This document shows, piece after piece, positions 60,110-64,000 of a stretch of 64,000 bases of DNA (positions within the stretch are counted from its first letter, which is position 1; every line of letters starts with the position of its first letter). The translations under genes and the position numbers were made by a program. The notes under the pieces are model-generated. The model searched no databases and had not been told where the DNA came from. It saw only the letters and a program-made list of their open reading frames with translations. This DNA comes from Nocardioides sp. zg-1228 (lineage in GTDB: Bacteria > Actinomycetota > Actinomycetes > Propionibacteriales > Nocardioidaceae). The stretch lies in the NCBI RefSeq assembly GCF_017086465.1, contig NZ_CP070961.1, positions 124,001 to 188,000 on the forward strand, given 5' to 3'.

Positions 60110-60352
60110 TCAGTCGCCCTGCGGGCGGTCGCGGATCGCGCTGAGCAGCGAGTCGACGGCGTCCTCGGTCGGGGAGGCGGCCTCCTGGTTGGACCGGGCC
60201 AGCTGGGCCAGGAGCTCGGCGCGGTGGACGGCGACCGACCTCGGCGCGTCGATGCCGATGCGGACGACGTCGCCGCGCACCTCGAGCACCGAGACGGTGA
60301 CGTCATCGCCGATGACGACGCTCTCTCCGGCACGGCGGCTCACGACCAGCAT
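60110..60352 (-). CDS. csrA: Carbon storage regulator CsrA
   Basis: An 80-residue RNA-binding protein. The N-terminus MLVVSRRAGESVVIGDDVTV and the strand VRIGIDAPRSVAVHR match CsrA, which binds GGA motifs in mRNA leaders and blocks translation, in other bacteria notably that of flagellin. A C-terminal extension of about 25 residues is longer than in E. coli (61). TAGCGT stands six bases before the ATG. Its antagonist FliW is encoded just upstream. Confidence 0.93.
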   Translation of the reverse strand: MLVVSRRAGESVVIGDDVTVSVLEVRGDVVRIGIDAPRSVAVHRAELLAQLARSNQEAASPTEDAVDSLLSAIRDRPQGD

Positions 60353-60385
60353 GGCGTCACGCTACCCGAGGCGTCGCGCGACGCC

Positions 60386-60811
60386 TCACGCGATCAGGGG
60401 CGTGGCGACCGACAGGCCCGGGTCGTCGAGCACCACCTGCACCGCGCGGTGGGTGGCGACGTCGAGCACGACGGGCGCGGCCAGGTTGGCCGTGGTGCTG
60501 GCGAGGGACGCGCCGGCGGTGAGCACGCAGAGCACGACGAGGTCGTCGACCGACGTCGAGCGCAGCTCGGTGAGGACCGCCTCGTCCACCTCGGGGGCGT
60601 AGTCGGGGAAGAACGGCGCCGGCGGCACCACGAGGAAGCGCAGCCCCGGCTCGTCGAGCGAGGTGAGGCTGCACAGCACGCCGTCGTCGTCGACCTGCAC
60701 CAGCGCGAAACGCTCGCGCCCGGGGAAGCCGGGCAGCGGCTGGGCGAGCTCGATCACCGGGATCTCGGGGGCACTGCTCGGCGGCATCACGGTCTCCATC
60801 GTGGCGATCAT
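60386..60811 (-). CDS. fliW: Flagellar assembly factor FliW
   Basis: A 141-residue protein. Family features are LPGFPGRERFALVQVDDDG, then FLVVPPAPFFPDYAPEV and a C-terminal APVVLDVATHRAVQVVLDD. FliW binds either CsrA or flagellin and so links flagellin translation to its secretion. Its ATG overlaps the flgL stop (ATGA), so it is made together with the hook-associated proteins. Confidence 0.93.
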   Translation of the reverse strand: MIATMETVMPPSSAPEIPVIELAQPLPGFPGRERFALVQVDDDGVLCSLTSLDEPGLRFLVVPPAPFFPDYAPEVDEAVLTELRSTSVDDLVVLCVLTAGASLASTTANLAAPVVLDVATHRAVQVVLDDPGLSVATPLIA

Positions 60812-61707
60812 CGCAGAAAGTCCATCAGGCTCGGCTGGAGGACGCGGGCGGTCGCCGCGAGCGCTGCCTGGTAGGCGACCTCCTGCATCTTGAGGTCCAC
60901 CATGGTGCGGGGCAGGTCGGCGTTCTCGATCTCGGCGAGCGCGCTCGTCAGGGACAGCTCCGCGTCGACCGCGGCGGTGCTCGCCCGCTCGACCCGGGCC
61001 GCTCGCGCGCCCACGTCGGCGCGGGCCACGACGAGCCGGTTGCCGTCGTCCTCGAGCGCGGCGACCCCGGCGCGGATGCCGGTCTCGTCGCCCGAGCGCA
61101 GCGCCGCGGAGAGCGCCGTGAGGTGGTCGAAGACGTTGTCGCCGTCGGCGCCGAACGCGGCGGGCCCGGGCAGCGACACGTCGACGACGACGCCGTCGGC
61201 GACCGTGCGGTGGACCGGGTGCGCGTCGCCGGCGAAGGTGACGGCACCGCCCGCCTCGGTGAAGGCCGCGGACCCGGCCGTGGTGCCGCCCAGCACCGGT
61301 CGGTCGACGTAGGTGGTGTTGGCGACGCCGAGGAGCGCGGAGCGGAGCTGGTCGATCTCGACCGCCAGCGCCTCACGCGACTGGGGGCCGGCGGCACCGC
61401 TGACGGCCTGGATGCCGAGCTCGCGGGCGCGGCGCACCAGGTCGTTGGACGCCCCGAGGGTGCTGTCGAGGGTGTCGAGCCAGCCGGTGCCGTCCGCGGC
61501 GTTGCGGGCGTACTGCTGCTGAGCGCCGATGGACGCGCGCAGCCGCATCGCGGTGGCGGCGTCGCCGGGGTTGTCGGAGGCGCGGTTGAGCACGCGGCCG
61601 GTGGACAGGTGCTCCTGGATCTCCGCGAGGCGCGACAGGCTGCCCTGGAGCCGGTCGAGGGACCGGTCGGTGAGCATCGACTGGGTGACGCGATTGATGG
61701 TCGTCAT
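60808..61707 (-). CDS. flgL: Flagellar hook-associated protein 3 (FlgL)
   Basis: A 299-residue hook-filament junction protein with flagellin-like ends: N-terminal VTQSMLTDRSLDRLQGSLSR and a QEHLSTGRVLNRASDNP block, C-terminal MQEVAYQAALAATARVLQPS. The ends form the coiled-coil core of the filament axis; the middle is variable. Its ATG shares one base with the flgK stop. Confidence 0.93.
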   Translation of the reverse strand: MTTINRVTQSMLTDRSLDRLQGSLSRLAEIQEHLSTGRVLNRASDNPGDAATAMRLRASIGAQQQYARNAADGTGWLDTLDSTLGASNDLVRRARELGIQAVSGAAGPQSREALAVEIDQLRSALLGVANTTYVDRPVLGGTTAGSAAFTEAGGAVTFAGDAHPVHRTVADGVVVDVSLPGPAAFGADGDNVFDHLTALSAALRSGDETGIRAGVAALEDDGNRLVVARADVGARAARVERASTAAVDAELSLTSALAEIENADLPRTMVDLKMQEVAYQAALAATARVLQPSLMDFLR

Positions 61708-63107
61708 CAGCGCACCAGCCCGGTGCGGTTGATGAGGGTGTCGAGCACCGAGTCGAGGGTCGTCATCACCCGGGCCGCGGCCTCGTAGGCGCGCTGGGCC
61801 TGCATCATCGTCACCATCTCCTCGTCGAGGTTGACCCCGGACAGCTGCTCACGCGCGCCGTCGACCTGGCCGGTCAGGCCGGCCTGCGCGGCGGCGAGGC
61901 GCCGGACGGAGGAGACCTCCGTGCCCAGGACGCTCACGAACCTCTGGTAGCCCTGCTCGGGCCCGCCGAGGGCAGCGGCCACGGCCGTCGCGTTGCTCCC
62001 GTCGCGGTTGGCGCCGCCGGCGACTCCCGACGCGGCGAGCGCGGCCGGGTCGGTCAGGAGCAGCACGAGGGGACCGCCGGGGGCGTTCGGGTCCACCGCG
62101 AAGACGGGCTGTCCGGGCGCACCGCTGGCGTCGTGCCCCGCGCCGTGCGCGGCGTTGACGGCGTCGGCGAGGTGCTGCGCGACGGCCTGGAGGTCCGCGC
62201 GCAGCCCGGGGAGGGTGGTGGTCAGCAGCTCGGAGGTGCCGCCGATCTCGCCGCGCAGCCCCGACACGGGGGTGGTGGCGCCGTCCGGCCCGGTCACCGC
62301 GAGCGCGAGCGCCGCACCGTCTGCGGTCCCGTCGGGCGCGACGCCACTCGTCACCGCGAGGCTGCCGGCCCGGCTGCCCGTCACGAGGGCGACGCCGCCG
62401 ACGCTGACGTCGAGGCCGCCCTGGCCGTTCTCGACGGCGGTGCCGCCGGTCAGCTCGGCCAGCCGCAGCGCCATCTGGTCCCGCGCGTCGAGCAGGCCGG
62501 ACGCGTCGGTGTTGGAGAGTCGGGCGGCGGTGATCGCCTCGTTGGCCGCAGCGAGGTCCCGCGCCAGCGTGTTGGTCTCGCCGACGTCGGCGAGCAGCGA
62601 CATCCGCTGGTCGCCCTCCTCGGCGGCGACGTTGCGGCGCTGGGCGGCGACCGCCTCGACGAGGGTCTGCGAGGTGGCGAGCACCTGGCTGCGCACGGCG
62701 GCGGAGTCGGGGTGGTTGGCCAGGTCGTGCCAGGCCTTGCGCACCTCGCCCAGGGCGCCGGAGATCCCGTCGCCGGCCGGCTCGCCGAGGGAGGCCTCCA
62801 CGCGGGCGAGGGCGGCGGCGCGGGTGTCGAGGTAGGCCTGGCTGCCGTGCTCGCGGCGGGCGCGGGCGTCGAGGAGCGGGTCGACGAGCCGGTCGACCGA
62901 TCCGACGCGCACCCCTTCGCCGTGGCCCTCGTAGCGACTCCACATGGCCGGCTGCGCGGGCGCGCCGACGGAGAGGCCGACGACCCGGCGGCGGGCGTAG
63001 CCGTCGGTCGCGACGTTGGCGATGTTGCCGCTCGCCACCTCCATCACCGCCTGGTGGTAGCGCAGCGCGCTGGCGGAGGTGGAGATCGAGCCGAAGGTGC
63101 CGGCCAC
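61707..63107 (-). CDS. flgK: Flagellar hook-associated protein 1 (FlgK)
   Basis: A 466-residue protein joining hook and filament. The N-terminus includes SISTSASALRYHQAVMEVAS with NIANVATDGYARRR, as in hook-type axial proteins, and the C-terminus includes GVNLDEEMVTMMQAQRAYEA followed by ARVMTTLDSVLDTLINRTGL. It starts one base after the flgN stop region and is coupled to flgL. Slightly shorter than E. coli FlgK (547). Confidence 0.93.
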   Translation of the reverse strand: MAGTFGSISTSASALRYHQAVMEVASGNIANVATDGYARRRVVGLSVGAPAQPAMWSRYEGHGEGVRVGSVDRLVDPLLDARARREHGSQAYLDTRAAALARVEASLGEPAGDGISGALGEVRKAWHDLANHPDSAAVRSQVLATSQTLVEAVAAQRRNVAAEEGDQRMSLLADVGETNTLARDLAAANEAITAARLSNTDASGLLDARDQMALRLAELTGGTAVENGQGGLDVSVGGVALVTGSRAGSLAVTSGVAPDGTADGAALALAVTGPDGATTPVSGLRGEIGGTSELLTTTLPGLRADLQAVAQHLADAVNAAHGAGHDASGAPGQPVFAVDPNAPGGPLVLLLTDPAALAASGVAGGANRDGSNATAVAAALGGPEQGYQRFVSVLGTEVSSVRRLAAAQAGLTGQVDGAREQLSGVNLDEEMVTMMQAQRAYEAAARVMTTLDSVLDTLINRTGLVR

Positions 63108-63108
63108 G

Positions 63109-63615
63109 TCACAGGCTCCGGTCGACGAGGCGATTGCGGGCGGGCTCGGCGGTCGCGCTGCCGTCGGCGGAGTAGCCGTCGACGGAGTCGCCGAGGGAGA
63201 GCAGGGTCTCGCGCGCCGAGCGGTAGCCGGCGGAGATCAGGTGCTTGTTGGAGTCGGCGAGACGGGTGATCTCGTGCGTGAGCTGGACGAACGCCTCACG
63301 GTGCTCGGTGAGGATCGTGCGCCACGGCTCGTCGGCCGCCTCCGCGAGGGAGGCCAGGCTCAGGTTGGCCTCCATCCCGAACGCCGCTGCGGCCGCGTCG
63401 GCCGCGACCGCGCGCAGCACCTCGGTCTCGCGGATCGTCGCCAGCAGGCCGTCGATGTCGCGCGTCGCGTGCGCCAGCCAACGGCTCCGGCCGCTGGCCA
63501 GCACCAGCTGCTCGACCTCGAGCCGGTAGTGGAGCTCCTCGAGCAGCTCGCGCTCGCGCCAGAGCACGAGGGACAGCCGCTCCACAGCCGCCGGCGGGGT
63601 GTCAGTGATGGTCAC
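63109..63615 (-). CDS. flgN: FlgN-like flagellar export chaperone
   Basis: A 168-residue mostly helical protein. The pattern LSLVLWREREL LEELHYRLE region, followed by long amphipathic helices and a disordered tail, fits FlgN, the export chaperone for FlgK and FlgL, which are encoded directly downstream. I chose GTG 63615; the frame stays open to 63831, but that stretch is low-complexity. The call rests largely on position. Confidence 0.78.
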   Translation of the reverse strand: MTITDTPPAAVERLSLVLWRERELLEELHYRLEVEQLVLASGRSRWLAHATRDIDGLLATIRETEVLRAVAADAAAAAFGMEANLSLASLAEAADEPWRTILTEHREAFVQLTHEITRLADSNKHLISAGYRSARETLLSLGDSVDGYSADGSATAEPARNRLVDRSL

Positions 63616-63838
63616 GAGACGTCCATCGGCCGCGCCGGCAGCCACCTGAGGAGTTTGTGGCGGAGGCGGCGACGCCCGCGCGGCGGGTCGGGTCATGCCC
63701 GTCCGGCGGGACTGACCACCCACCCGTGGCCCGTTCGGGCCATCCCGGTCGGGACCACGGTCCTCGATCGGGCCGCGAAGGTCCTCGGATGTGCTGATCC
63801 GGCAGCGGAATCGCCCCGGGGCACCAAGCATCTACCCC
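63616..63838. other. Divergent intergenic region, flgN / fliA
   Basis: A 223-bp gap between divergent flagellar genes. AAGCAT stands seven bases before the sigma factor GTG, a possible leaderless -10 box. I looked for a sigma-28-type promoter (TAAA with GCCGATAA) on both strands and found none. Confidence 0.4.
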
Positions 63839-64000
63839 GTGCCTGCTAGTCCTTCGCTCCCTTCCCCGGTCCAGACCGCTGCGGTCGCCAGCCCGTCGTC
63901 CGCAGGGTCCCCCGCCGCCGCCCCGGCGACGACCGACGACCTGGTGACCGCCCACATCCCGCTCGTGGGACACCTGGTGCGAGAGGTGCTGGCGCGCGTG
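63839..64000 (+). CDS. fliA: FliA/WhiG-type sigma factor, N-terminal part (runs off window)
   Basis: The frame is open from GTG 63839 to the window end (54 codons). After a Pro/Ser/Ala-rich head, DDLVTAHIPLVGHLVREVLARV matches the start of sigma region 2 in FliA/WhiG/SigF-type factors. With divergent flgN-flgK-flgL it is probably the flagellar sigma factor, but the diagnostic regions 2.4 and 4.2 lie outside the window. Confidence 0.7.
   Translation, partial: MPASPSLPSPVQTAAVASPSSAGSPAAAPATTDDLVTAHIPLVGHLVREVLARV

Noticed and set aside
63616-63838. Sigma-28-type flagellar promoter
   Set aside because: No convincing TAAA and GCCGATAA pair on either strand of the gap.

Overview
The window is very G+C-rich, uses GTG and TTG starts freely and packs its genes tightly. 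Many genes carry a TAnnnT box 6-8 bases before the start codon, which implies leaderless mRNAs. Together with Bpa (the Rv3780-type proteasome activator), a TB7.3-like biotinyl protein, EspC/YbaB-type secretion proteins, an F420-type nitroreductase and CsrA/FliW flagellar genes, this points to a motile actinobacterium, probably Nocardioides or a relative (genus is an inference). The window is mostly chromosomal housekeeping DNA with one small degenerate integrated element.

Layout. 1-8246: end of a YraQ-type permease, then a complete potassium locus kdpF-A-B-C-D-E behind a four-box direct-repeat array that looks like a KdpE operator. 8247-13476: PAP2/diacylglycerol-kinase fusion, serS, two HAD phosphatases, a TIMP-like secreted protein. 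13712-18844: bpa, a quinone oxidoreductase, a mobA/DUF6457 pair, a nitrilase-type amidohydrolase preceded by a coupled 29-codon leader ORF, a membrane protein, a biotinyl carrier. 18903-24993: aldo/keto reductase, a long palindromic repeat (copy A), MFS exporter, ArsR regulator, VKOR, CDF exporter, NagD-like phosphatase. 25066-30606: MMPL transporter with its TetR regulator and a palindromic operator, Zn alcohol dehydrogenase, lone receiver protein, YbaK, tRNA-Ser(CGA). 30754-35566: a glycerolipid acyltransferase operon in the same order as M. tuberculosis Rv2482c-Rv2484c. 35545-42231: GNAT, tadA with its partner, upp, lactate dehydrogenase, pntAB.

42322-45016: a compact module related to type VII secretion (YbaB-like, EspC-like, WXG-like, YbaB-like, plus a membrane-anchored unknown) without secretion machinery. 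Copy B of the palindromic repeat follows. 45279-51575: VIT1-like transporter, ThpR, acyl-CoA dehydrogenase, and two tandem paralogous soluble histidine kinases with no adjacent regulator. 51582-55366: sirtuin, then a coupled triad of N-formylglutamate amidohydrolase-like, DUF1704 HExxxH/QEGLA peptidase and GshB-like ATP-grasp genes. I regard the triad as the best candidate for an under-described system: it pairs an amide-bond ligase with two amide-bond hydrolases.

55394-57775: a degenerate 2.4 kb element flanked by a 16-bp direct repeat that duplicates the last codons of menB. It holds a truncated tyrosine recombinase, an antitoxin with a wrecked RelE/ParE toxin, and one intact unknown gene. 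57760-64000: menB, a deazaflavin nitroreductase, a NarL-type regulator, then csrA, fliW, flgL, flgK, flgN and the divergent start of a fliA-type sigma factor, the edge of a flagellar locus.
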